A stretch of DNA of 64,000 bases from Amycolatopsis pittospori (GTDB lineage: Bacteria > Actinomycetota > Actinomycetes > Mycobacteriales > Pseudonocardiaceae): the NCBI RefSeq assembly GCF_013870525.1, contig NZ_JACBXD010000028.1:23347-87346 (forward strand), read 5' to 3'. The notes under the pieces are model-generated. The model saw only the letters and a list, made by a program, of their open reading frames with translations, made no database searches and was not told the origin of the DNA. Below, piece by piece: positions 1-7,769 of this stretch. Positions within the stretch are counted from its first letter, which is position 1, and each line of letters begins with the position of its first letter. Made by a program: the position numbers and the translations under genes.

Positions 1-717
1 GCGAAGATCCCGGACGCCAAATTCGCCGACTCGGCGGGCACCGTCTACACCGCGATGCTCAACCAATCACAGGAGAACTACTTCGCCGCGGCCGACGACA
101 AGTTCATCGGGGACACGAACCCGAACGTGCGCAAGGCCTTCGACCTGGCGGGCGGGATGGCCATGAAGAAGGAGACGGCCGCCGTCACCACCTTCACACA
201 GCCGTGGACGGTGGCGATCAAGCAGAGCCGGTTCGCCACCATCACCTGCCCCGCCTGGATGCTCACCCAGATCGAGGAGGCGGGCGGCCCGGAACTGGCG
301 GGCAAATGGGACGTCACCTCGGTGCCGGGTAAGGCGGGCAACTGGGGCGGCTCGTTCCTGACCGTCCCGAAGCAGGGCGAGCACCGCAAGGAGGCCTACG
401 ACCTCGCCGTCTGGCTCACCGCGCCCGAACAGCAGAAACGGATCTTCCTCGACAGCGGGCTGCTGCCGAGCGCGCTGGGCGCCTACCAGGACGGCGCCGT
501 GCTTTCCCACACCAGCAAGTACTTCAGCGACGCACCGGTCGGCAAGATCTTCGCCGCGTCCGCCGAAGCCCTGCGGCCGAACTACCGCGGCCTGCGCGAC
601 GGCGAGGTCCGGCCGGTGTACGGGCACGCGCTCGGCCGGGTCGAAGAGCGCAGGCAGAGTGTCGAAGGGGCCTGGTCCCAGGCCGCGAGGGAAGGCCGCG
701 CCGCGGCCGTGAAATGA
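1..717 (+). CDS. ABC transporter sugar-binding protein, C-terminal part (cut by window edge)
   Basis: The reading frame is open from the first base, so the start and lipoprotein signal lie outside the window. The visible 238 residues match the C-terminal lobe of family 1 extracellular solute-binding proteins: an aromatic stretch ending in WGGSFLTVPKQG, followed by a helix with AYDLAVWLTAPEQQ, as in cellobiose- or maltose-type binding proteins. It should capture an oligosaccharide outside the membrane and deliver it to two permeases. The stop overlaps the start of the GH1 beta-glucosidase by 4 bases, which suggests a beta-glucoside or cellobiose substrate (inference). Partner permeases are not downstream on this strand; the pair at 2308-4031 converges on it and is the nearest candidate. 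Confidence 0.85.
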   Translation, partial: AKIPDAKFADSAGTVYTAMLNQSQENYFAAADDKFIGDTNPNVRKAFDLAGGMAMKKETAAVTTFTQPWTVAIKQSRFATITCPAWMLTQIEEAGGPELAGKWDVTSVPGKAGNWGGSFLTVPKQGEHRKEAYDLAVWLTAPEQQKRIFLDSGLLPSALGAYQDGAVLSHTSKYFSDAPVGKIFAASAEALRPNYRGLRDGEVRPVYGHALGRVEERRQSVEGAWSQAAREGRAAAVK

Positions 718-2099
718 GTGGGGACGGCGTGACACGCAGCTTTCCGGCAGGGTTCCGCTGGGGCACGGCCACGGCGTCGTACCAGATCGAGGGTTCGGCG
801 ACGGCCGACGGCAGAGGACCGTCCATTTGGGACACTTTCAGCGCCGAACCGGGCCGGGTGGCCGACGGCGCGACCGGCGACCGGGCCTGCGAGCACTACC
901 TGCGGTACGACGAAGACGTCGACCTGCTGAGCGGACTCGGCATCCCGTACTACCGGTTCTCGGTCGCGTGGTCCCGGGTCATGCCGGACGGCCGGGCGAT
1001 CGAACCACGCGGGCTCGCCTTCTACGATCGCCTTGTCGACAAGCTGCTGCAGCGCGGGATCACCCCGATGGTCACGCTCTACCACTGGGATCTGCCACAG
1101 GCGCTGCAGGACGAGGGCGGCTGGCCGAACCGCGACGTCGCGAGCCTCTTCGCCGACTACGCGCAGACCGTCCACAAAGCACTCGGCGACCGCGTCCGGC
1201 AGTGGACGACGATCAACGAGCCGTTCTGCGCCGCCTTCATCGGCTACGGCAACGGCGACCACGCCCCGGGTATCCAGGACGAAGGCGCCGCCCTGGTCGC
1301 CGGGCACCACCTGCTGCTCGCTCACGGCCAGGCCGCGCAGGCGTTACGTGCCAACGGTGGCGAGCAGGAAGTGTCCATCGTGCTCAACTTCGCGCCGGTC
1401 CTGACCGATGTGGACGATGCCACGCACCGCGAAGCCGCGCGCAAGTTCGACTTCCTGCACAACAGGTTCTTCCTCGATCCGCTGCTCGGCCGCGGCTACC
1501 CGCCCGAGTTGCTGGCGGACCTGGACCATCTCGGCACCCTCGAACCGGCGATCGCCGACGGCGACCTGGAAGTCATCGCGCAGCCCCTGGACGTCCTGGG
1601 CGTCAACTACTACGCGCCCGCCCGCGCCGTCCCGCTCGACGACCCCGAGGCCGACAGCAACTGCCCGCTGCCGGGGCTGCGCGGCATGGACGTCCTGCCG
1701 CCGCGCGGCGAGCTGACGTCGATCGGCTGGGAGCAGCGACCGGAGTCGTTCACCGATCTCCTGCTGTGGCTGCGCGGACACTGCCCCGGCCTGCCGCTGG
1801 TGATCGCCGAGAACGGCGCCGCCTTCGAGGACGAGGTGGTGGACGGGCGCGTCCACGACGAGCAACGCGTCCGGTACTTCGCCGAGCACCTCGGCGCCGT
1901 GCACGACGCGATCGAGCGCGGCGCCGACATCCGCGGCTACATGGCCTGGTCGCTGCTGGACAACTTCGAGTGGGCCATGGGCTACACGAAACGGTTCGGC
2001 ATCGTGCACGTCGACTTCGAGACGCAGGAACGGACGCTCAAGGACAGCGCGCGGTTCTTCGCCGACGTGGTGGCACGCAACGGCCTCATCGGGCTTTAA
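714..2099 (+). CDS. Glycoside hydrolase family 1 beta-glucosidase
   Basis: This 461-residue cytoplasmic enzyme should hydrolyse imported beta-glucosides such as cellobiose by the retaining mechanism. Hallmarks are the N-terminal signature FRWGTATASYQIEG, the acid/base Glu169 in TINEPF and the nucleophile Glu366 in IAENGA; the C-terminal SLLDNFEWAMGY segment is also typical. Length matches the family. The ATG start lies inside the stop of the binding-protein gene (ATGA overlap), so translation is probably coupled; a GTG at 729 is an alternative start. No signal peptide is present. The neighbouring binding protein and sugar permeases support a role in beta-glucoside use; exact substrate is inferred. 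Confidence 0.95.
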   Translation: MSGDGVTRSFPAGFRWGTATASYQIEGSATADGRGPSIWDTFSAEPGRVADGATGDRACEHYLRYDEDVDLLSGLGIPYYRFSVAWSRVMPDGRAIEPRGLAFYDRLVDKLLQRGITPMVTLYHWDLPQALQDEGGWPNRDVASLFADYAQTVHKALGDRVRQWTTINEPFCAAFIGYGNGDHAPGIQDEGAALVAGHHLLLAHGQAAQALRANGGEQEVSIVLNFAPVLTDVDDATHREAARKFDFLHNRFFLDPLLGRGYPPELLADLDHLGTLEPAIADGDLEVIAQPLDVLGVNYYAPARAVPLDDPEADSNCPLPGLRGMDVLPPRGELTSIGWEQRPESFTDLLLWLRGHCPGLPLVIAENGAAFEDEVVDGRVHDEQRVRYFAEHLGAVHDAIERGADIRGYMAWSLLDNFEWAMGYTKRFGIVHVDFETQERTLKDSARFFADVVARNGLIGL

Positions 2100-2103
2100 G
2101 GCA

Positions 2104-2149
2104 GTCGTGAGTGGCGATTCGGGTTAGAACCCGAATCGCCACTCACGAC
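2104..2149. repeat. Perfect hairpin repeat, GTCGTGAG family (copy 1)
   Basis: Two 22-base arms beginning GTCGTGAGTGGCGATTCGGG pair perfectly around a 2-base AG loop. The element lies just after the GH1 stop, between convergent genes, so it could act as a terminator or an RNA-stabilising hairpin. An identical element lies at 46608-46655, and diverged copies at 2266-2306 and 23599-23644. Confidence 0.85.
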
Positions 2150-2179
2150 CCTCAACGCCGTCCGGTGCCCCCGGCAGGG

Positions 2180-2232
2180 GTTGCGAAAGCCACTTTCGCA
2201 ACGTTGAGGGTTGCGAAAGTGGCTTTCGCAAC
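2180..2232. repeat. Composite inverted repeat, GTTGCGAAAG family (copy 1)
   Basis: Positions 2180-2202 and 2210-2232 are exact reverse complements of each other, 23 bases each. Each arm is itself a small palindrome, GTTGCGAAAG followed by CTTTCGCAAC with 3 bases between. The same two arms recur at 46521-46573 with a different linker. Function is unknown; it lies in the gap between convergent genes. Confidence 0.85.
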
Positions 2233-2265
2233 GCCATCTCCCGGCAGGCCGTACTGGGCCGGGTC

Positions 2266-2306
2266 GGTCGTGAGTGGTGTTCTGGCGTCACTTACCACTC
2301 ACGACC
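2266..2306. repeat. Hairpin repeat, GTCGTGAG family, shorter copy
   Basis: Arms GGTCGTGAGTGGT (2266-2278) and its exact complement (2294-2306) enclose a 15-base loop. It ends one base before the stop of the permease gene on the minus strand, a good place for a terminator of that operon. The outer bases match the copy at 2104. Confidence 0.75.
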
Positions 2307-2307
2307 C

Positions 2308-3141
2308 TCAGACTCGGGGCGCGCCGCGCATCACGCCGTTGACCACCTTCCGGGCCAGCAGGATGAACAGCGCGACGACCGGCAGCACGCCGAGCGTCGC
2401 GGCCGTGAGCATCAGCGAGTAGTCGGTGAAATAGCCGCTGGCCAGCCGCGACAGTGCGACTTGGACGGTCGGGTTCTCGTTGGGGTCGAGCGCGATCAGC
2501 GGCCAGAAGAAGTCGTTCCAGGCGGTCATGAAGGTCAGCATGGCGAGCACCGCGGCCTGCGGACGGATGGCGGGCACGGCCACGTGCCAGAACAACCGCA
2601 CCGTCGAGCAGCCGTCGATGCGTCCGGCGTCGAGCAGTTCGCCGGGGATCGCCTCTTCGCACGCCTGCCGCATCCAGAACACGCTGAACGCGCCGATGAG
2701 ACCCGGCACGATCACCGCCTCCAGCCGCCCGTACCAGCCGAGTTCGCCGACCACCAGGTAGAGCGGGATGACGCCGAGTTGCGCGGGCACCATGGCGGTA
2801 CCGATGACGATCAGGAACAGCGTGTCACGGCCGGGGAATCGCAGGCGGGCGAAGGCGAATCCGGCCATGCTGGACAGCAGGACGTTCGACACGGTCACCG
2901 TGCCGGCGACGATCAGCGAGTTCTGCATCGCCAGCCAGAAGTCGACGGTGGCGAAGACCTCCCGGACGTTCTCGAACAGGTTCCCGCCGGGCAGCAACGG
3001 CGGTGTCGTCTCGCCGAGCGCGGAGTTGTCCTTCGAGGACACCACGAACGACCAGTACAACGGGAAGATCGACGCGACACCCACCGCGAGCAGCAGCCCG
3101 TAGGCGACGAAACCGCCTCTTTCCCTCGCCGCCACTGTCAC
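2308..3141 (-). CDS. Carbohydrate ABC transporter permease (MalG-like)
   Basis: This 277-residue integral membrane protein is the second permease of a family 1 sugar importer. It has about six hydrophobic segments and, near residues 165-195, the EAA-type loop (ELLDAGRIDG followed by a VAVPAIRP stretch) that contacts the ATPase. The GTG start overlaps the stop of the upstream permease by 4 bases, so the two are coupled. No ATPase gene is in the locus, so it probably uses a shared MsiK-like ATPase encoded elsewhere (inference from other actinomycetes). Substrate is probably the one bound by the protein ending at 717, but the genes are convergent. Confidence 0.92.
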   Translation of the reverse strand: MTVAARERGGFVAYGLLLAVGVASIFPLYWSFVVSSKDNSALGETTPPLLPGGNLFENVREVFATVDFWLAMQNSLIVAGTVTVSNVLLSSMAGFAFARLRFPGRDTLFLIVIGTAMVPAQLGVIPLYLVVGELGWYGRLEAVIVPGLIGAFSVFWMRQACEEAIPGELLDAGRIDGCSTVRLFWHVAVPAIRPQAAVLAMLTFMTAWNDFFWPLIALDPNENPTVQVALSRLASGYFTDYSLMLTAATLGVLPVVALFILLARKVVNGVMRGAPRV

Positions 3142-4031
3142 TCACCGCCCCGCATCCGGCGCACGAGCGAGAAGTTGGCCAGCGCGAACCCGGCCGAGAA
3201 CAGGAACAGCAGCCAGGCGATCGCGGCCGCGTATCCGGCGTCGAACTCGCCGAACCCCTTCTCGTACAGGTACATCGCGAGCGTCTGGAACTGCCTGTCC
3301 GCGCCGCCCGTCCCGGCGACGCCGGTGTCGTCGAACAACTGCGGCTCGGCGAACAACTGCAGCCCGCCGATGGTCGAGATCACCACGGTGAAGGCGATGG
3401 TCGGCCGGATGGCGGGTACGGTGATCGACCAGAACGTCCGCCAGCGTGACGCGCCGTCGAGCATGGCGGCGTCGTACCGTTCCTGCGGCACGGACTGCAT
3501 GGCGGCGAGGTAGAGCAGCGCGTTGTAGCCCGTCCAGCGCCACATCACCATCACGCTCACCGCGACGTGCGAGGCGAACCGGTCCGATCGCCAGTCCACC
3601 GGGTCGATCCCGACCAGGCCGAGTGCCCAGTTGACGACGCCGTAGTCCTCGGCGAACAGCTGGCTGAACACCAGCGCCACCGCGACCACCGAAACGACGT
3701 TGGGCAGCAGGACGCTGGCGCGCCACAGGGTCCGCGCGCGCAGTGGACGGTCGAGCAGGGCCGCGAGACCGAGCGCGGCCAGCAACTGCGGCACGGTCGA
3801 AAGGAGGAAGATGCTGACCGTGTTGAAGAGCGCGTTGTAGAAATACGGATCCCCCAGCAGGACCGCGAAGTTGTCCAGACCGGCGAACCCGCCGTCACCG
3901 TTGATCAGATGCCAGTGGTGCAGCGCGACCCAGGCGGTGTACAGCAACGGGAAAAGGCCGAACACGCCGAACAGGATGTAGAACGGCGCCGTCATCAGGT
4001 ATCCGGCGAGCCGCTCGCCCGTACGCCTCAA
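3138..4031 (-). CDS. Carbohydrate ABC transporter permease (MalF-like)
   Basis: A 297-residue membrane permease with six predicted helices, beginning near GYLMTAPFYILFGVFGLFP and carrying an EAA loop (DAAMLDGASRWRTFW) near residue 200. The open frame continues upstream to 4862, but that part runs antiparallel inside the regulator gene and has no family match. I therefore place the start at the TTG at 4031, which overlaps the regulator stop by 4 bases (TTGA); an internal ATG at 3995 is the alternative. Together with the downstream permease it should form the membrane channel of a sugar importer. Confidence 0.88.
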   Translation of the reverse strand: MRRTGERLAGYLMTAPFYILFGVFGLFPLLYTAWVALHHWHLINGDGGFAGLDNFAVLLGDPYFYNALFNTVSIFLLSTVPQLLAALGLAALLDRPLRARTLWRASVLLPNVVSVVAVALVFSQLFAEDYGVVNWALGLVGIDPVDWRSDRFASHVAVSVMVMWRWTGYNALLYLAAMQSVPQERYDAAMLDGASRWRTFWSITVPAIRPTIAFTVVISTIGGLQLFAEPQLFDDTGVAGTGGADRQFQTLAMYLYEKGFGEFDAGYAAAIAWLLFLFSAGFALANFSLVRRMRGGE

Positions 4032-4789
4032 ACGGCGATCACCTTGATGCCGGTCTGGGCGATCTCGTCGGCGACCTGGGGATCGACGCCGGTGTCGGTG
4101 ATCAGGGTGTCGACGTCGCCGAGCTCCCCGAACCGGGCGAAGTGATCGTTGCCGATCTTGGTGTGGTCGGCCAGCAGGACCGTGCGGCGTGCGGAGGAGA
4201 TGGCCGCGCGCTTGACCATCGCCTCGGCGGTGTCCGGTGTGGTGAGTCCGCGCTCGACGGAAATCCCGTTGGTCGCGATGAAGGCCACGTCGACGAAGGT
4301 GTCCTTGAGAGCACTGAGCGCCCAGCTGTCCACCGCGGCCATGGCGCGGCCTCGCACCCTGCCGCCCACCAGCATCACCGTGATGTTGGGGCGGTTGGCG
4401 AGGGTGAACGCGTTCGGCAGCGAAGGGGTGACCACGGTCAGTTCGCGATCGGCGGGGATGATGCTCGCCAGCCGCCCGACCGTGGTGCCGGCGTCGAGCA
4501 GGATCGCGCCCTCGTCGGGGACCTGCTCCAGCGCGGCGGCGGCGATGCGTTCCTTTTCGCCGGTCATCACCGTGTCGCGGGCGGCGAGACCGGGCTCGAA
4601 GCCCAGCCGCTCGACCGGGATCGCGCCGCCGTGCACCCGCCGCAGCATCCCGTTGCGCTCCAGGGCGGTGAGATCGCGGCGCACGGTCTCGCTGGTGATT
4701 TCGAAGCCGGCCGCGAGCGACGCCACGTCGACCCGGCCGTCCTGCCGGGCCTGCTTGAGAATGGCGCGCTGCCGCTCCTCGGCGTACAA
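4028..4789 (-). CDS. DeoR-family transcriptional regulator
   Basis: A 253-residue repressor with an N-terminal DeoR helix-turn-helix (residues about 6-55, ITSETVRRDLTALERNGML then RVHGGA) and a C-terminal sugar-phosphate sensing domain containing DAGTT near residue 98. The start is a TTG preceded by a strong ribosome-binding site, AGGAGGTG. It is first in an operon with two sugar permeases and is divergent from the GH127 gene; the palindrome at 4972-5000 in the shared promoter is the likely operator. DeoR proteins usually respond to a phosphorylated sugar; which one is unknown here. Confidence 0.92.
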   Translation of the reverse strand: MYAEERQRAILKQARQDGRVDVASLAAGFEITSETVRRDLTALERNGMLRRVHGGAIPVERLGFEPGLAARDTVMTGEKERIAAAALEQVPDEGAILLDAGTTVGRLASIIPADRELTVVTPSLPNAFTLANRPNITVMLVGGRVRGRAMAAVDSWALSALKDTFVDVAFIATNGISVERGLTTPDTAEAMVKRAAISSARRTVLLADHTKIGNDHFARFGELGDVDTLITDTGVDPQVADEIAQTGIKVIAV

Positions 4790-4793
4790 CGGT

Positions 4794-4801
4794 CACCTCC
4801 T
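4794..4801 (-). promoter_or_regulatory. Ribosome-binding site deciding the TTG start of the DeoR gene
   Basis: On the minus strand this reads AGGAGGTG and lies 4 bases before the TTG at 4789. No ATG or GTG in frame has a comparable site, so it supports the TTG start. Confidence 0.8.
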
Positions 4802-4971
4802 GGCCTGGCGAGTATGCGGGTATGGCGACAATAGTTGGTTTCGCTTCCCAGCGGACACCCATCGCCGGATCGGGTCGCGCGCGCCCCGGACGACGGCAGC
4901 ACGCCTGCCCTATCGGACAGCGCGAGTGCCCCTTAGCCCCCGCCGCTCGTCCGGAACACGACGAACGGCGG

Positions 4972-5000
4972 ATTTACAACGTTGTACCAACGATGTAAAT
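4972..5000. promoter_or_regulatory. Candidate operator between the DeoR and GH127 genes
   Basis: ATTTACAACGTTG (4972-4984) and CAACGATGTAAAT (4988-5000) are reverse complements with one mismatch, separated by 3 bases. The site is 35 bases before the GH127 start and about 180 bases before the divergent regulator start. It is unusually AT-rich for the region. Binding by the DeoR protein, or by an unlinked LacI protein, is inferred. Confidence 0.7.
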
Positions 5001-5034
5001 CTTGGCTGACCGGGTAGTGAAAGGGGAAAACGCC

Positions 5035-7461
5035 ATGTCAGTCCCCCGCCGAAGCTTCCTCAAGGCCACCGTCGCCACAGGTCTCGCCGCCGGAACCGGG
5101 ATCGGTGCCGCCGCCGAAGCCGGAGCCGCACCGGCCTCGCCGTACATCGCCAACCGGGCACCACTGCAGCCCGCTCCCCTGCTGCGCCTCCCGCCCGGCT
5201 CGGCCAGGGCCGACGGCTGGCTCGCCACGCAACTCCGCAAGCAACTCGACGGTCTCAACGGCCGCTATCAGGAGGTGTCGCACTACCTCGCGTTCGGCGA
5301 CACCGGCTGGACGCGTCCCGAACTGGACGGCTGGGAAGAGGTGCCCTACTGGCTGCGCGGTTACGGCGATCTCGGTTACGTCACCGGGGACGCGCGCGTC
5401 CTGGCCGACACCCGCCGCTGGATCGACGCGGTCATCGCCACCCAGGCCCCGGACGGCTTCTTCGGGCCGACCAGGCTCCGCACGCGGACCGAAGGACATG
5501 CGGACCTCTGGCCGCATATGCCGATGCTGCACGCCCTGCGCTCGCATGAGGAGTACACAAAGGACAGCCGGGTCGTCCCGTTCCTCACCCGCTACTTCCG
5601 TTACCTGGCGGCCCAGCCGACGTCGGTGTACACCGACGGCTGGGGTCATACCCGCTGGTCCGACACGATCGACGTCGTCTACTGGCTGTACAACCGCACC
5701 GGCGACGCGTTCCTGCTGGAGTTGGTCCGCACCATCCACCGGCATTCGGCGAACTGGATGGACGACCTGCCCACCGGCCACAACGTCAACATCACCCAGG
5801 GGTTCCGGGAACCCGGCCAGTTCTGGGTGCTTTCGGGCGATCCCGCGCACCGCGCGAGCGCGTACGCGAACTACGACCGCGTCCAAGGGCGCTACGGCCA
5901 GTTCCCCGGCGGCGGTTTCGCCGGCGACGAGAACGTGCGGCCCGGCTACGACGATCCGAGGCAGGGCTTCGAGACCTGCGGGATCGTCGAATACATGATG
6001 AGCCACGAGATCCTCGCCCGGACGACCGGCGACCCCATCTGGGCCGACCGCGTCGAGGAACTCGCCTTCAACCTGCTCCCCGCCGCACTCGATCCCTCCG
6101 GACGCGGCGTGCACTACGTGACTTCCGCCAACGGGATCCAGCTCGACCGGCAGCCGAAGACGCTGAGCCAGTTCGACAATCCCTTCGCCATGCAGGCGTA
6201 CGAACCGGGTATCGACAACTACCGTTGCTGCCCGCACAACTACGGCATGGGCTGGCCGTACTACGTCGAGGAGATGTGGCAGGCCACGGCCGACGGCGGG
6301 CTCTGCGCGATGCTGTACGGCGCTTCCAAGGTGACCGTGAAGGCCGTCGAAGGTACCGCGGTGACCGTCACCCAATCGACCACATACCCGTTCTCGGACA
6401 CGATCACGTTCACCTTCTCACTGTCGAAACCGACGGAATTCCCCTTCAAGGTCAGGATTCCCGGCTGGTGCCCGTCGCCTTCACTGTCGGTCAACGGCGG
6501 CGCGGTCACCGCCGGCGGCGGTCCGCGCTACGAAACCGTGCGCCGGGTCTGGCGTTCCGGCGACCGCGTCACCCTGCGGCTGCCGATGACGACCCGCATC
6601 CGGCTCTGGACGCGCAACCACAACTCCGTCTCGGTCGACCGCGGGCCGCTGACGTTCTCCCTCGCGGTACAGGAGAACTGGAGTCGCGTGGCAGGAAACG
6701 AACAATGGCCGGTGTACGAGGTCCGGCCGGGCTCCGCGTGGAACTACGGATTGGTGCCGCAGGCCGGTTTCGCGGTCGTGGCGAGCGGCGGGAATCCGCT
6801 CGACCCGTTCACCCCGGGGAACAGCCCGGTCCGGCTCACCACCGACGCGCAGCGCATCGGCGCGTGGCAGGCCGACGAGCAGAACGTGATCGCCGAACTG
6901 GCCGACGGTCCGGTGGCCGCGAACACCCCTGTCGAACGCGTGACGCTGATCCCGATGGGAGCCGCGCGGCTGCGGGTCACCTCGTTCCCGCAGACCGGTG
7001 GCTCCCTGGAATGGCGCACGGGCTGGACCCGGATCGAGAACCGCAATTCCGGCAAGGTCCTCGGTGTCGACCGGATGTCCACCGAGAACTCCGCGCAGGT
7101 CGTCCAGTTCCACGACAACGGGACGGCGGACCACCTGTGGCGCACCATCGACAACGGCGACGGCTGGTTCCGTATCCAGAACCGCCACTCCGGCAAGGTC
7201 CTCGGTGTCGATCAGATGTCCACGGCGAACTCCGCGCGCGTGGTCCAGTTCGGCGACAACGGCACGGCCGACCACCTGTGGCGGTTCGTGGACAACGGCG
7301 ATGGCTGGTTCCGCGTCCAGAACCGTAACTCCGGCAAGGTCCTCGGCGTGGACCAGATGTCCACCGCGGACTCGGCGATCGTCGTGCAGTTCGACGACAA
7401 CGGGACCGCCGACCACCTGTGGCGCCTGCTCGACCAGCCCTCCGCCGTGGCGTCCGGCTGA
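5035..7461 (+). CDS. Tat-exported GH127-like (DUF1680) glycosidase with C-terminal lectin repeats
   Basis: An 808-residue exported enzyme related to beta-L-arabinofuranosidases. The N-terminus has a Tat signal (PRRSFLKA then a hydrophobic stretch ending AGAAPA). The catalytic (alpha/alpha)6 domain spans roughly residues 40-640; Glu313 and Cys315 in GFETCG and the Cys398-Cys399 pair in YRCCPHN match the zinc/nucleophile residues known from GH127, with Glu299 in AGDEN a likely acid/base. Residues about 665-803 are three near-identical ricin-like (CBM13-type) repeats, each with NSGKVLGVD or HSGKVLGVD, VVQF, and DNGTADHLWR. I chose ATG 5035 because it starts the Tat signal directly; a TTG at 5002 is less likely. 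The substrate is probably plant arabinoside (inference). Confidence 0.9.
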   Translation: MSVPRRSFLKATVATGLAAGTGIGAAAEAGAAPASPYIANRAPLQPAPLLRLPPGSARADGWLATQLRKQLDGLNGRYQEVSHYLAFGDTGWTRPELDGWEEVPYWLRGYGDLGYVTGDARVLADTRRWIDAVIATQAPDGFFGPTRLRTRTEGHADLWPHMPMLHALRSHEEYTKDSRVVPFLTRYFRYLAAQPTSVYTDGWGHTRWSDTIDVVYWLYNRTGDAFLLELVRTIHRHSANWMDDLPTGHNVNITQGFREPGQFWVLSGDPAHRASAYANYDRVQGRYGQFPGGGFAGDENVRPGYDDPRQGFETCGIVEYMMSHEILARTTGDPIWADRVEELAFNLLPAALDPSGRGVHYVTSANGIQLDRQPKTLSQFDNPFAMQAYEPGIDNYRCCPHNYGMGWPYYVEEMWQATADGGLCAMLYGASKVTVKAVEGTAVTVTQSTTYPFSDTITFTFSLSKPTEFPFKVRIPGWCPSPSLSVNGGAVTAGGGPRYETVRRVWRSGDRVTLRLPMTTRIRLWTRNHNSVSVDRGPLTFSLAVQENWSRVAGNEQWPVYEVRPGSAWNYGLVPQAGFAVVASGGNPLDPFTPGNSPVRLTTDAQRIGAWQADEQNVIAELADGPVAANTPVERVTLIPMGAARLRVTSFPQTGGSLEWRTGWTRIENRNSGKVLGVDRMSTENSAQVVQFHDNGTADHLWRTIDNGDGWFRIQNRHSGKVLGVDQMSTANSARVVQFGDNGTADHLWRFVDNGDGWFRVQNRNSGKVLGVDQMSTADSAIVVQFDDNGTADHLWRLLDQPSAVASG

Positions 7462-7462
7462 T

Positions 7463-7643
7463 CACGCGTGCCGTCCGTCCAATCACAAGTGCCGTCCGCC
7501 TGATCACAGGTGTCGTCCATCTGATCACCGCACCGGCAAGACCCCCGCGGCGCGACTCACGGCCGCCAACGAGATCAGCCGTGATCAGACGGACGGCACA
7601 CGTGATCAGACGGACGCCATGCGTGATTGGACGGACGGCACAC
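7463..7643. repeat. 21-bp-period repeat array, locus 1
   Basis: Three units starting at 7463, 7484 and 7505 (plus a stub at 7526) each begin CACRNGTG and continue with YCGTCC. After about 50 bases, three inverted units start at 7581, 7602 and 7623. Spacing is exactly 21 bases in both blocks. The array begins one base after the GH127 stop and overlaps the 3' part of the small gene ending at 7575. Similar arrays lie at 21348-21453 and 30485-30595. Confidence 0.8.
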
Positions 7644-7769
7644 GGACTGGCTAGTCCTCCGGGAGCTCGTGCTCGCCGCGGCGGCGATCTTCTGGACGAT
7701 GAGCGGCCGGCCGTCCGGCGACTTCACCGTCGGGTTGACCGAATAGGCGACCTTCGGCGACAGGGTCAC
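7575..7769 (-). CDS. Small protein coupled to glmS, C-terminus made of repeat DNA
   Basis: A 64-codon frame whose GTG start overlaps the glmS stop by 4 bases (GTGA). The first 40 or so codons (TLSPKVAYSVNPTVKSPDG, then RPLIVQKIAAAAS) have almost only G or C in third position, as in real genes here. The last 25 codons read the 21-bp repeat array and give a repeated CRPS-N/D-H pattern, so the original C-terminus may have been replaced. In another frame a TAG follows after ELPED near 7653, so a frameshifted shorter end is possible. I recognise no family; it may be a real small protein or a decayed one. Confidence 0.45.
   Translation of the reverse strand: MTLSPKVAYSVNPTVKSPDGRPLIVQKIAAAASTSSRRTSQSVCRPSNHAWRPSDHVCRPSDHG

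Noticed and set aside
4032..4862. N-terminal half of the long frame upstream of the MalF-like permease
   Set aside because: It lies within the regulator gene in another frame, is Arg/Gly-rich and matches no permease; the coupled TTG at 4031 fits better.
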